In this document: positions 46,219 to 54,633 of the stretch, one piece after another
Position numbering within the stretch: position 1 is the stretch's first letter
How the letters are laid out: each line of letters begins with the position of its first letter
From: Mesorhizobium sp. B4-1-4
GTDB taxonomy: Bacteria > Pseudomonadota > Alphaproteobacteria > Rhizobiales > Rhizobiaceae
Length of the DNA stretch: 64,000 nucleotides
Direction: 5' to 3'
NCBI RefSeq assembly: GCF_006439395.2
Contig: NZ_CP083950.1
Coordinates: 6,189,001 to 6,253,000, forward strand
Translations under genes and position numbers: made by a program
The notes under the pieces: model-generated
Seen by the model: only the letters and a program-made list of their open reading frames with translations
Told to the model about the DNA's origin: nothing
Database searches by the model: none

Positions 46219-47259
46219 ATGATTGATTTGCTTAGCGATACCGTAACACCTCCGACCATGGAGATGCGGCAGGCGATGTTCGACGCGCAAGTTGGTGATG
46301 CCGGATACGGTGAAGATCCGACACTAAATCGCCTCGAAGCGTTAGCGGCTGAAATGCTCGGCAAGGAAGATGCCGCATTCATGTCGAGCGGATGCCAAGG
46401 AAATCTTGCTGCCTTGCTCGCACATTGTCCCCGTGGTCAAGAGGTGATTCTTGGCGATCGTTCGGATCTTTACGACTTTGAAGCCGGCAGTGTTTCTGTA
46501 GTCGGTGGTCTTGTCCTGCATCCGGTCCTGACGGAGCTTGACGGACGCCTATCGCTTAATAACCTGCGGTTGGCTGTCCGCGACAAAGGCGATTACCAAT
46601 GCGCGCCGCCCGGTGTAATTGTGCTGGAAAATCCGCATTGCCAACGCGGCGGACGCGTACTGCCTCCGTCTTATATCAAGGAGGTGCGTGCGTTTGCGGA
46701 TGAGCACAGTCTGCCACTGCATCTGGACGGCGCCCGAATCTTCAACGCGGCAATCGCTTCGGAGAAAAGACCGGCGGAAATAGCCGGGGACTTTGACTCG
46801 ATCATGTTCAGCCTGACCAAAGGACTTGCCGCACCATTCGGCTCTATAGTGTGCGGAAGTCGACCCTTCGTTGATCGGGTCAGGCGTTACAGGAAGCTTC
46901 TCGGAGGCGGCCTCCGCCAAGCGGGCATTATGGCAAGCGCAGGTATCGTGGCGCTTGAAAGTATGGTGGACCGACTGAAAGACGATCACCGACGCGCCCA
47001 GTTACTGGCGGAGGGGATACGCACAATTCCCGGCATCCGCCTCGAATTCTCGCTCGTCGAGACTAACATGGTGTTTTTCCGTCTCGAAGGCGTCAGTCTG
47101 TCGACCCCAAATTTCTTGGACGCTCTGTCCCAGCGGGGTGTTCGGATGGGTACCCTCCGAGAAGGAGTCATTCGCGCGGTTCTCCACTATCTTATTAGTG
47201 ACGAAGATGTCGATGCCACCGCAAAGGCTGTTCGGTCCGTCTTGCAGATTGCGCCATGA
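46219..47259 (+). CDS. Threonine aldolase family PLP lyase
   Basis: A 346-residue fold-type I PLP enzyme. It begins MIDLLSDTVTPPTMEMRQAM and contains GDAGYGEDPTLNRLEALAAE, PLHLDGARIFNAAIAS (PLP Asp) and FSLTKGLAAPFGSIVCGS with the Schiff-base Lys. These are the marks of low-specificity L- or D-threonine aldolases and related beta-eliminating lyases. In the family, threonine or beta-hydroxy amino acids are cleaved to glycine and an aldehyde. GGAGGGGAGA lies directly before ATG 46219. It is followed by the M24 gene after 223 bp. Production of glycine would link it to the riboswitch operon further right, which is an inference. Confidence 0.85.
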   Translation: MIDLLSDTVTPPTMEMRQAMFDAQVGDAGYGEDPTLNRLEALAAEMLGKEDAAFMSSGCQGNLAALLAHCPRGQEVILGDRSDLYDFEAGSVSVVGGLVLHPVLTELDGRLSLNNLRLAVRDKGDYQCAPPGVIVLENPHCQRGGRVLPPSYIKEVRAFADEHSLPLHLDGARIFNAAIASEKRPAEIAGDFDSIMFSLTKGLAAPFGSIVCGSRPFVDRVRRYRKLLGGGLRQAGIMASAGIVALESMVDRLKDDHRRAQLLAEGIRTIPGIRLEFSLVETNMVFFRLEGVSLSTPNFLDALSQRGVRMGTLREGVIRAVLHYLISDEDVDATAKAVRSVLQIAP

Positions 47260-47482
47260 TGACAGGTACAAGGGCGTCATCAAGATCTACGCAGACTGTC
47301 TTGACCGCGGTGGGTGGACGAATTCGGATTGCGGGGAGTTTGCAAAATCGAGATGGGGGAATCGCTTGGCTGGCCACATTAGTGCGATCGCGCTGGTGCC
47401 ATTGGCAAGCCGGCGACGATCAGTAGTGACTTGAGATGAACGCGAGAGCAGATCAACTCGCGAAATCCAATGGAGATGACAT

Positions 47483-48643
47483 ATGGATCAAACATTTTCA
47501 GTGATTCCGCTAGCCGGTGTTCCCTTTCCGAGAGCAGAGTACGAGCGACGTCAGCAGGAGGTGCTTGGCGTGGTGGCGGGTGCCGGCCTCGATGCACTCT
47601 TGGTAACCGCTCTAGGGCACGCTCGATATTTGACGGGGTATTACGGGGGCGGAAGTTACTTCGGGCCCTTCCCATTGATCTTGGCACCGGGGCATGCTCC
47701 GACTTACATCGTCCGAGAGTATGAGGTGGAGTCGGTCCGGGCGTATAGCTGCATTAACGAAATTGTTTCCTACACCCAAGAACGCGACTTCGCGAAGGTA
47801 TGCGGTGATGTCCTTCGGCGATATGGGCTGGAAAACAAGCGGATTGGACTTGAACTCCGCTGCTGGAACCTCACACCATCCGATGTATATAAACTTGAGG
47901 CGGAACTTCCTGAGATGACAGTCGTCGATGCAACGGAATTGGTCGGATCTGTTGCGGCGGTAAAAAGCGAGCTGGAACTCGACGCGATGCGCAATGCGAT
48001 GGCCATGACCGAAGTGGCCGTGCGCTCGTTCCAGGAAACGTTGCGGAACGGTGTCACCGAATCTGAAACGTGGGCCGCCATGCAAGGGGCAGTCAAGAAG
48101 ACTGGCGGCGAAGAACTTAGGTTAGTATCCTTGGTGTTCGGCGAGCGCACGAAGCTGGCGCACGGTCTGCCGTCGGACCACGCGATCAACAGCAACGAGC
48201 CCGCCGTGACGGAAATAGGTGGTGTGAAGTTCGGATATGCTGCTGGGCTTGTTCGTACCGCGGTGGTTGGTAGGCATCCTGAGGCCGAAACTTTGCTCGC
48301 CCTGTCAAATGAGGCCCTCGATACAGCGATTGACGTGATCAAGCCAGGAGTTACCGCAGAAGAGGTGGATGCAACTGTACGGAAGGTGATCGAGCGATCC
48401 GGGCGCCCACGAGCCTTTCGCAACAAGGCAGGCTACCAAACTGGTATTAACTGGTCGGAGCGCGGCAACATGGACATGGTGCCAGGCGTAAAAGACGTTC
48501 TCAAGGCGGGTATGACCTTGCACATGCCCATCATGCTATTCGGCGAGAAAGGACACATCATTGGGTGCAGCGATCACATATTGGTAACGGAACGGGGCGC
48601 AGAAAGCCTTAGCGGCGCGCCACGCACGCTCTATCGCGTCTGA
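47483..48643 (+). CDS. M24-family protein, creatinase/ectoine-hydrolase-like (no metal ligands)
   Basis: A 386-residue pita-bread-fold protein. The N-terminal domain has GAGLDALLVTALGHARYLTG, and the C-terminal domain has AVKSELELDAMRNAMAMTEV and KLAHGLPSDHAINSNEPAVT. The five metal ligands of Xaa-Pro peptidases are absent: the DxG...SDxTRT site reads EIGGVKFGYAAGLVRTAVVG, and the later His/Glu positions read GYQTGINWSE and AGMTLHMPIM. This is the pattern of creatinase and ectoine hydrolase (DoeA). It probably hydrolyses a cyclic or guanidino-type C-N bond without a metal. It is the last plus-strand gene before the glcB relic. Confidence 0.82.
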   Translation: MDQTFSVIPLAGVPFPRAEYERRQQEVLGVVAGAGLDALLVTALGHARYLTGYYGGGSYFGPFPLILAPGHAPTYIVREYEVESVRAYSCINEIVSYTQERDFAKVCGDVLRRYGLENKRIGLELRCWNLTPSDVYKLEAELPEMTVVDATELVGSVAAVKSELELDAMRNAMAMTEVAVRSFQETLRNGVTESETWAAMQGAVKKTGGEELRLVSLVFGERTKLAHGLPSDHAINSNEPAVTEIGGVKFGYAAGLVRTAVVGRHPEAETLLALSNEALDTAIDVIKPGVTAEEVDATVRKVIERSGRPRAFRNKAGYQTGINWSERGNMDMVPGVKDVLKAGMTLHMPIMLFGEKGHIIGCSDHILVTERGAESLSGAPRTLYRV

Positions 48644-48656
48644 TCATGAGCCCGTT

Positions 48657-48842
48657 GCATAAACACGGCGTTGAATCTTCTGGATTTCCGGCCGAGCAAC
48701 TGCGCTGAAGCGTCTCCATACATGGTCGCGCGAACAGACGTGGTGCAGCCGGTGTGCGCTGCGAGGAGATCCGGCAGGTCGCGCGGTCCTCCGTCAGCCC
48801 GACAATGTTGAGATCCGGGACCTTGGAGCAGCCGACGCCCGA
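48657..48842 (-). pseudogene. glcB: Malate synthase G relic, C-terminal part
   Basis: On the minus strand, entering from 48842, the frame reads SGVGCSKVPDLNIVGLTEDR followed by ATCRISSQ. This matches the C-terminal part of malate synthase G ([33 protein letters not shown] in E. coli GlcB). Further down, shifted frames give RLHHVCSRDHVW and METLQR, as in the family's WLHHGV...V..T..RM. It joins in register with the other glcB piece that ends at 52426 (WVY, then SGVGCSK, against WVEQGIGCSK), so an insertion separated them. It is not functional. Confidence 0.78.
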
Positions 48843-49405
48843 GGAAGTGTGGACTCTTGGGATTACCAAGAGTGATGAAATCAAATTCAAGGCTGACTTT
48901 TGGAGGCAGCCATGGGAGTTCTGGACTGTCTGATCCTTCGGGATGATCAGGGAGCGGAAACCGCATGTTCGTTGAAGCGGTTTGGTGGATCGTGCGAACG
49001 GGCTTGCCTTGGCGCAACCTGCCTGAGGTGTTCGGCGATTGGAACAGTGTCTTTCGCAGTTCAGTCGCTGGAGCCACAAGGGCATCTGGCGCATCTTCGC
49101 CGCGATTGCGGATGATCCGGACTTTGAATGCCTGATCGTCAATTCCATCATCATCCGCGCCCACCAGCACGCCTCGGGCGCAAAAAGGGGGCTGAAGATC
49201 AGGCCCTTGGCCGTTCTCGTGGCGGCCTGAGCACCAAGATCCACATGGCCGTGCGTGGGCTGGGATGCCTGGTCCGCTTCACGCCCAGCGCCACCTGGTT
49301 CGTAAGCGTCGTCTGGAACGCACCCGCGTCTAAAAAAGCTCAACGCGTCGTTCAACATCATGAGTGCCGAAGGGTATAATGGGACCAGACAACGAGGAGA
49401 GCTCT

Positions 49406-49768
49406 ATGAAAGTCGAAACGAAACTCAGAATTGAACGAGGCGACGTGTGCGTAGCCGACAGGCTGGACGAGGCATTCAACCTGGTTACCGGGCATGAGCT
49501 TCCGGAAGCGGACCAGAAGCCCTTTGGTCGGATAAGAGGCAATGACTTTGGGATGGAGGACGCTGAGCGCGCTGTCGCAATCGTCCATAGCCGGAGCGCC
49601 CAGATACTGAAGCAGGCAGACACTGCCGATGTCTTTAAGGATCCGGCGCTTCAAGCTATCTGGGCCGATGGGCAGCGAATGGCAGCGGGGCTTGCTGTGC
49701 GGAAGGCAGACGAGTTCATGTCCGCTCTCAGGGATGATGTCCGCGAAGCCACAGGTAGCAATGACTAA
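49406..49768 (+). CDS. Unknown 120-residue ORF carried inside the IS66 element
   Basis: I do not recognise the family. ATG 49406 follows a good GAGGAGAG ribosome site. The protein starts MKVETKLRIERGDVCVADRL and is acidic and helical in character, with EDAERAVAIVHSRSAQILKQ and RKADEFMSALRDDVREATGS near the end. It has no membrane segment or signal. It sits between the left IS66 end and the tnpC stop, on the opposite strand to the transposition genes, so it is a passenger. GTAAACGGCTATGCCC, read leftward from 49804, resembles an IS66 end and may mark the boundary of a passenger cassette. Function unknown. Confidence 0.55.
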   Translation: MKVETKLRIERGDVCVADRLDEAFNLVTGHELPEADQKPFGRIRGNDFGMEDAERAVAIVHSRSAQILKQADTADVFKDPALQAIWADGQRMAAGLAVRKADEFMSALRDDVREATGSND

Positions 49769-49825
49769 CTGCGCCCTTTCAAAATTGCTTGGGCATAGCC
49801 GTTTACTTAGGATCGCGTCGTACTT

Positions 49826-51374
49826 TCACTGAACCTTGCTGTGCAAAGCTCTCGGTGCGAGGGCGCGGTTGGAATAGGCCCAGGGCAGAAGTTCGTCGAT
49901 CTGGCTGTTGGGATGTCCGCTGACGATCCTGGCGAGCACGTCCGCGAGGTAGGCAAGTGGCTCGACTCTATTGAGCTTGCACGTTTCGATGAGCGAGGCG
50001 ACGACGGCCCAGTGCTCGGCACCACCGTCCGATCCGGCGAAGAGGGCGTTCTTTCGGTTGAGCGCGATCGGGCGGATCGACCGCTCGACGGTATTAGAGT
50101 CGATCTCGATGCGTCCGTCGTCGAGGAAGCGGGTGAGTCCCTCCCAGCGTGACAGCGTATAGCGGATTGCCTCGGCGAGCTTGGTCTTCTGGCTGATCAG
50201 GCCGAGCTTCTCGCGCAGCCACGGCTCGAACTCGACCAGGATCGGCCGGCTCCTTTCCTGGCGCACAGCACGACGGGCGTCTGCTGGCTGGCGGCGGATG
50301 TCGTCCTCCACGCGATAGAGCTCTGCGATGCGCCGGAGCGCCTCGCTGGCGATCGGCGCTGGGCCGGCTGCGGCGAGTTCGTAGAAGCGCCGGCGCACGT
50401 GTGCCCAGCAGAAGGCGAGCGTTGCGCCGCTCTTGTCGGCGAGCACGCGATAGCCGCCATAGCCGTCGACCTGCAGGATTCCGGTGAAGCCCGCCAGATG
50501 GGCGATCGGTCGCTCGGCCTTGCGGTCCGGCGCATAGACATAAGCGACGCCAGGTGGGTCGCTCCCCTGCCATGGCCGATCGTCGCGAGCGTAGGCCCAG
50601 AGCTGCCCGGTCTTGGTCTTGCCGCGGCCGGGATCCAGCACCGGCGCCGTGGTCTCGTCGGCAAAGAGCTTCGGCGAGGCTTTCAGCTTCTCCAGCAGCC
50701 GCTCGTGGACCGGACGCAGATGCCAGGCGGCGCGGCCGACCCAGTCGCCGAGGGTGGAGCGATCCAGATTGATGCCCTGCCGGGCGTAGATCTGCGCCTG
50801 GCGATAGAGCGGCAGGTGATCGGCATATTTGGAGACCAGAACCTGCGCGACGGTGGCCTCGGTCGGCAGACCGCCTTCGATCAGCCGGGCGGGCGCCGGA
50901 GCCTGCACGACCCACGTCCTCGCAGGCACGACAGGCATATTTGGGCCGCCGTACGACGATCACGCGCAGTTGCGCCGGCACGATGTCGAGCCGTTCGCTA
51001 ACGTCTTCGCCGATCCGATGAAGTCCGTCGCGGCAGCATGGGCAGGCATGGTCCTCGATGTCGACGACCATCTCGATGCGAGGCAGATGCGCCGGCAGCG
51101 CACCCCGGTTCGCCCGCCGCTTTGCGGTGCGCTCCCTGCGCGTGGCAGGATCGGCACGCTCGGCCTCTTCCTCGCCTGCCGCCTCGATCTGTTCGGCCTC
51201 CTCAAGGCCAAGCAGCAGTTGATCTTCGGGCAGGCTCTCGGCCCGGCGGCCGAAGCGGTGACGCTGCAATTCCTTGATGATCTGGGTCAGGCGAGCATTC
51301 TCGACATCGCGCGCCAGGACCATCGCCTTCAGCACATCCGGATCGTCGGGAAGCTGGTCCGCTGTCATCGCCAT
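49826..51374 (-). pseudogene. tnpC: IS66 transposase TnpC, frameshifted
   Basis: The N-terminal part (from ATG 51374) has the leucine-rich region DVENARLTQIIKELQRHRFG, and HACPCCRDGLHRIGEDVSER with YACRACED supplying zinc-finger Cys. The C-terminal part (49826-50938) has QAPAPARLIEGGLPTEATVA, ADETTAPVLDPGRGKTKTGQ, ILQVDGYGGYRVLA and DGRIEIDSNTVERSIRPIAL, the DDE domain. The frames join near 50930 at GACGTGGGTCGTGCAG, where one extra G breaks the frame. Correcting it gives a normal IS66 TnpC. Because the rest is well preserved, a sequencing error is possible. Confidence 0.85.
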
Positions 51375-51443
51375 GATCGGATCAGACCATATTCGCCAGT
51401 TCCGGGCGACAGCGGAATCCAGGCTGATTCACTTGGTCGCGGA

Positions 51444-51800
51444 TCAACCCGCCTGCGCCGGAGCGCGCGTCCGGCGGGCTTCATGAACCCGCCGCCAATC
51501 AAGCCCTTCAAGCAGCGCCGACAACTGAGCGGCCGTCAGCCGCATCACGCCATCCTGCACTTTCGGCCAACGGAACTCGCCATCCTCCAGCCGCTTCGCA
51601 TAGAGGCAGACGCCGGTGCCGTCCCAGAAGATCAGCTTGATCCGATCCGTTCGTTTCGCCCGGAACACGTAGACTGCACCGCTGAACGGATCGGCGCCCA
51701 TCGTCTCGCGCACCAACGCAGCCAGCCCCTCCGCACCCTTGCGGAAGTCTACCGGCTTCGTTGCCACCATGACCTTGACGGCGCCCGTCGGCCCGATCAC
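51444..51800 (-). CDS. tnpB: IS66 accessory protein TnpB
   Basis: A 118-residue protein of the IS66 Orf2 (TnpB) family. It contains VMVATKPVDFRKGAEGLAAL and GAVYVFRAKRTDRIKLIFWD, then GTGVCLYAKRLEDGEFRWP, the conserved core of this family. It starts 4 bp inside the end of tnpA and lies 69 bp before tnpC. It is needed for IS66 transposition in studied elements, though its biochemical role is unclear. Confidence 0.92.
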   Translation of the reverse strand: MIGPTGAVKVMVATKPVDFRKGAEGLAALVRETMGADPFSGAVYVFRAKRTDRIKLIFWDGTGVCLYAKRLEDGEFRWPKVQDGVMRLTAAQLSALLEGLDWRRVHEARRTRAPAQAG

Positions 51801-52240
51801 GAGGTTGCCTTCAGTGCACGGATCACCGCCGCAACCGTCTTGGCGTCGGCTCCCCGGCCGACCCGCATGGCGATGCCGTCAATCTCAAGCTCGATCACGC
51901 CAGCATCTCGGGTCGCCTTCCGCTTCCGCGGCTGCGCTGGACGCGTCGGCGCGGGTTCCGGAGCCGGCGCCGTCACCACCGCCGGAACAAAGAGCGGTTC
52001 AGGTGCCGACGCCGTCAACGGCTGACGAGCGGCCCGACGCCACGCGAACAGTTGCTGCGGAGACAAGGCATAGCGCCTGGCCACCGCGCTCACGGTCTCG
52101 CCAACCTCGTAGCTTTCCGCCACGATCCGCGCCTTCTCATCCGGCAGCCATTCTCGCCGCCGACCGGCGCCAGTGAAGATCTCAAGCCGACGAACCGGCT
52201 CTTCATCCCTGGACTTAAGCGTAAGCTCTGAAATCGTCAT
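51797..52240 (-). CDS. tnpA: IS66 accessory protein TnpA
   Basis: A 147-residue protein of the IS66 Orf1 family. The N-terminal helix-turn-helix is RREWLPDEKARIVAESYEVG, then VSAVARRYALSPQQLFAWRR, a DNA-binding domain related to IS3 OrfA. A Pro/Ala-rich linker follows. ATG 52240 is chosen over the upstream in-frame start at 52285 because it lies at the usual distance from the helix-turn-helix. The stop overlaps the tnpB start by 4 bp. Confidence 0.9.
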   Translation of the reverse strand: MTISELTLKSRDEEPVRRLEIFTGAGRRREWLPDEKARIVAESYEVGETVSAVARRYALSPQQLFAWRRAARQPLTASAPEPLFVPAVVTAPAPEPAPTRPAQPRKRKATRDAGVIELEIDGIAMRVGRGADAKTVAAVIRALKATS

Positions 52241-52425
52241 GTGTCGAAGCCCTCGAGGCCTTCGAACATCGTTCCTTCCGGTCATGTGCGAAAGGTGCTG
52301 TCAGAACACCGCTTACCCTGGTTCCGCCACGTCGCAACGCGTTTCGAAAAGACCGCAAGGCACTATCCCGCCGTCATAACCATCGCCGCTACAATTCTAT
52401 GACTCAGATAACTGTTCACACTTCC

Positions 52426-52927
52426 TAGTAGACCCATCGGATGAGGTAATCTGGGATGCCCGGCAATTGTTATCGAGCTTCTTCTTGATGTCCTCAGGCG
52501 TCCAGTTTTGTTCCGAGACGACCAGTACCGACAGGATGTCGTCCAGCCTTGGCGAGCATACCGCGCATTCATCACCGGCACGACGAGCTGCGGGCCTGCA
52601 ATCATCTCGATCTCCGGATTGACGGTCTTCATCCCGATGCTGAAGTCGAGACCCTCCGGCACGAGATAACCGATCACGGTCAGGCATGTCGTCCGGGGTC
52701 CACGTCCAGGTTGCCAATCGTCTATTTTCTCCTGGATATTCTGGCGGTTCTTAATGGAATTCGTGGTTGCGAGGGCTGAGATCGTCCACTGTCGCGGAGA
52801 AAGATGACCAGGAGGCCGAAGTGCCAATGCCCGTATACGGCTGCGCCTCGTCGCGCATGAAGTCGTGGAGTTCCCGCTCGATCTCCAGTCTGGCGATTTC
52901 GACGCGCGGCGACCTTGTTTTGGGCAT
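52426..52927 (-). pseudogene. glcB: Malate synthase G relic, N-terminal part with internal deletion
   Basis: From ATG 52927 the frame reads RVEIARLEIERELHDFMRDE, then GTSASWSSFSATVDDLSPRN. After a shift come IQEKIDDW and IGYLVPEGLDFSIG, then NPEIEMIAGPQLVVPVMNAR. These are the first about 120 residues of malate synthase G. The sequence then jumps to SPRLDDILSVLVVSEQNWTP and EDIKKKLDNN, which match the region around residue 610 ([29 protein letters not shown] in E. coli), so about 490 codons are deleted. It ends RWVY at the IS5 insertion. It starts 19 bp after the DadA-like gene on the same strand, so the two were one operon. Confidence 0.8.
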
Positions 52928-52946
52928 GTGGTCTGGGCCTTCTCGC

Positions 52947-54200
52947 CTACGCCGCCGAACGGGCTTCAACGGGGAACTCTGCGGCCACGGTCTGTACTAA
53001 GGCGGCCGATGTCGCAGAGGACAGCGTCCAGCCAAGGTGGCCGTGGCCCGTGTTATAGAACACGCCCGGTGAACGGCCCGCGCCGACACGCGGCAGCATG
53101 TTGGGCATCATGGGGCGCAAGCCGGCCCAGGGCACCACGCTATTGGTGTTCACTCCCGGGAATAGCGTGCGCGTCCAGTCCACTAAGGGCCGTACGCGAT
53201 CATCCCGGATGTCCCTGTTCAACCCGTTGAACTCCGCAGTTCCCGCAACGCGGAAGCGGCTGGTGCCGAGCCGGCTAGTGACGATCTTCGCGCGGTCGTC
53301 CAGGATGCTGACCCACGGGGCGGCATTCTGGGCTGTCTCGTCGTCCAATTGGACGGTGACCGAGTAGCCCTTGACAGGATAAATGTTAAGACGGTCGCCT
53401 AGCATCGCGGCGAAGTCGCGGCTATTGGAGCCCGCGCATACCACGACCGCGTCGGTTTCGAGGTCTAGCCCGAGCGTCTGGCCATCGACCCTACGCGTCG
53501 TGTAGCTCAGCCGGAAGCGGCTGCCGCGAGCGATACGCGTGACCGTCGCGTCATAGATGAACTTACCGCCGCGCCTTTCGCAGGCTCGGGCTAGAGCGGT
53601 CGTGTATTTGTGGATGTCACCGGTCGAATCCGACGGAGTATAGAACCCGCCGTAGAACCGCCCGTGCAGCGCCGGTTCTATGGATGTAATCTCTTCCCCT
53701 GAGACCGGATGGCGGTCGAGTCCGCCCTCGACGAGCATCTTGTTGACTCTTGCGGCATGCTCGAAACCGGCCTTGTCCCAATGGACATGGAGAATGCCGC
53801 GGCGGACGTGGTCGAACTCAATGCCTTCGCGTTCGGCGATCTCGAACATGTGCTTGCGAGCGGCGATTGCCAGCTTCGTGGTGGCGACAGTATTCTCACG
53901 GTAGCCGGGGATATTGGATACGAACTCCGCGAGCCAGCTGTACTTGTGCCAGTTCGGGGATGGATTCATAAGGAGCGGTGCATCCCGAAGGAGCATCCAT
54001 TTGATGCCCTTGAAGATTGTCGACCAGTGGTTCCAAACTTCCGCATTGCTCGCGGATAGCTGACCGCCATTGGCAAAGGAGGTCTCCATCGCCGCATAGC
54101 GCTGGCGTTCCACCACGGTGACATCATAGCCGTGGTCCAAAAGGGCATAAGCCGTCGACACACCGGTGATACCGGCGCCGATCACGACAATCTTGGGCAT
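52947..54200 (-). CDS. D-amino acid dehydrogenase/glycine oxidase-like flavoprotein
   Basis: A 417-residue DadA-family FAD enzyme. MPKIVVIGAGITGVSTAYAL is the dinucleotide-binding motif, followed by SFANGGQLSASNAEVWNHWS, the DadA hallmark; VVVCAGSNSRDFAAMLGD and FYNTGHGHLGWTLSSATSAA are C-terminal flavin contacts. GGAGAG directly before ATG 54200 fixes the start; longer frames run into the riboswitch. A tandem glycine riboswitch lies upstream and a glcB relic downstream, so glycine (or D-alanine) oxidation to glyoxylate (or pyruvate) plus ammonia is the likely role. DadA enzymes prefer D-alanine, so glycine as substrate is inferred from the riboswitch. Confidence 0.85.
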   Translation of the reverse strand: MPKIVVIGAGITGVSTAYALLDHGYDVTVVERQRYAAMETSFANGGQLSASNAEVWNHWSTIFKGIKWMLLRDAPLLMNPSPNWHKYSWLAEFVSNIPGYRENTVATTKLAIAARKHMFEIAEREGIEFDHVRRGILHVHWDKAGFEHAARVNKMLVEGGLDRHPVSGEEITSIEPALHGRFYGGFYTPSDSTGDIHKYTTALARACERRGGKFIYDATVTRIARGSRFRLSYTTRRVDGQTLGLDLETDAVVVCAGSNSRDFAAMLGDRLNIYPVKGYSVTVQLDDETAQNAAPWVSILDDRAKIVTSRLGTSRFRVAGTAEFNGLNRDIRDDRVRPLVDWTRTLFPGVNTNSVVPWAGLRPMMPNMLPRVGAGRSPGVFYNTGHGHLGWTLSSATSAALVQTVAAEFPVEARSAA

Positions 54201-54257
54201 TTCACTCTCCATACAGAACAGTGGGCACAGACGGTCACGCCCGCGGCTGGTCCCCAA

Positions 54258-54432
54258 ATCTGTCTCTATACCTGAGAGCTTGACCGGAAGGCTCCGGCGT
54301 TCCCCTTCGGTGGGCACTCGGGTGCCTCTCTCCAGATCGTTCGGCGGTCCGGTCACTTTTGCCTGAGAGTTTCCTTGGGGGGTTGCTCCGTCGGCGCCAG
54401 CATTCGCCAGTCTCTCCCGTTCCGCTTGCTGA
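54258..54432 (-). promoter_or_regulatory. Tandem glycine riboswitch
   Basis: On the minus strand two aptamers are read in order. Aptamer 1 (about 54350-54432) has CGGGAGAGAC, GACGGAGCAA and CTCTCAGGCAAAAGTGACCG. Aptamer 2 (about 54258-54342) has CTGGAGAGAGGC, CACCGAAGGGGAA and AAGCTCTCAGGTA with a closing GACAGA. The GGAGAG...CTCTCAGG pairing appears in both, as in cooperative glycine riboswitches. About 58 nt separate it from the ATG at 54200; that leader includes a GC-rich stretch that could form the expression platform. In the family, glycine binding generally turns expression on for degradation genes. Confidence 0.88.
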
Positions 54433-54633
54433 ACCTCACCATGCTAATGCGGCGCGCTGCGTAAGTCATCGGCAAACGGAATCTATTTCTGAAACAACTG
54501 TCACACATTGTTGGGACAGATGAAATGAAGCCTACGACGGCGGCACTTAGCAGATGCGCACCGGCCGCTTATTATACGCGGCGATCTCGGAGGAACTTGC
54601 GCGACAATCTGGATGGGACACGCTGCCAAGCGG
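54433..54633. other. Upstream region of the riboswitch operon
   Basis: No gene or repeat is recognised. The promoter for the glycine-riboswitch operon should lie in this 200-bp stretch; an AT-richer block, TGCTAATGCGGC, near 54443 and beyond is the only hint. Confidence 0.3.

Larger units (their letters stand above)
49302..52316 (-). mobile_element. IS66-family element with 8-bp target duplication
   Basis: A 3015-bp element. The left end is GTAAGCGTCGTCTGG at 49302, and the right end, read inward, is GTAAGCGGTGTTCTG from 52316. Both flanks carry the perfect direct repeat CCTGGTTC (49294-49301 and 52317-52324), matching the 8-bp duplication typical of IS66. It encodes tnpA, tnpB and tnpC on the minus strand and, between tnpC and the left end, an unrelated plus-strand ORF (49406-49768). 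The intact duplication shows it is the most recent of the nested insertions here. Confidence 0.88.
48843..52425. mobile_element. IS5-family element inserted in glcB, itself split by IS66
   Basis: The ends are GGAAGTGTGGAC at 48843 and the inverted GGAAGTGTGAAC ending at 52425, each next to the glcB relic. Inside, the plus strand carries IS5-type transposase pieces: GLPWRNLPEVFGDWNSVF and HQHASGAKRG with shifted GGLSTKIHMAVRGLGC up to 49301. After the IS66 insert, WFRHVATRFEKTARHYPAVI and a stop at 52402 follow. When the IS66 is removed, SATW joins FRHVATRF in frame. The middle of this transposase had already been deleted before the IS66 arrived. The element is dead. Confidence 0.72.
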
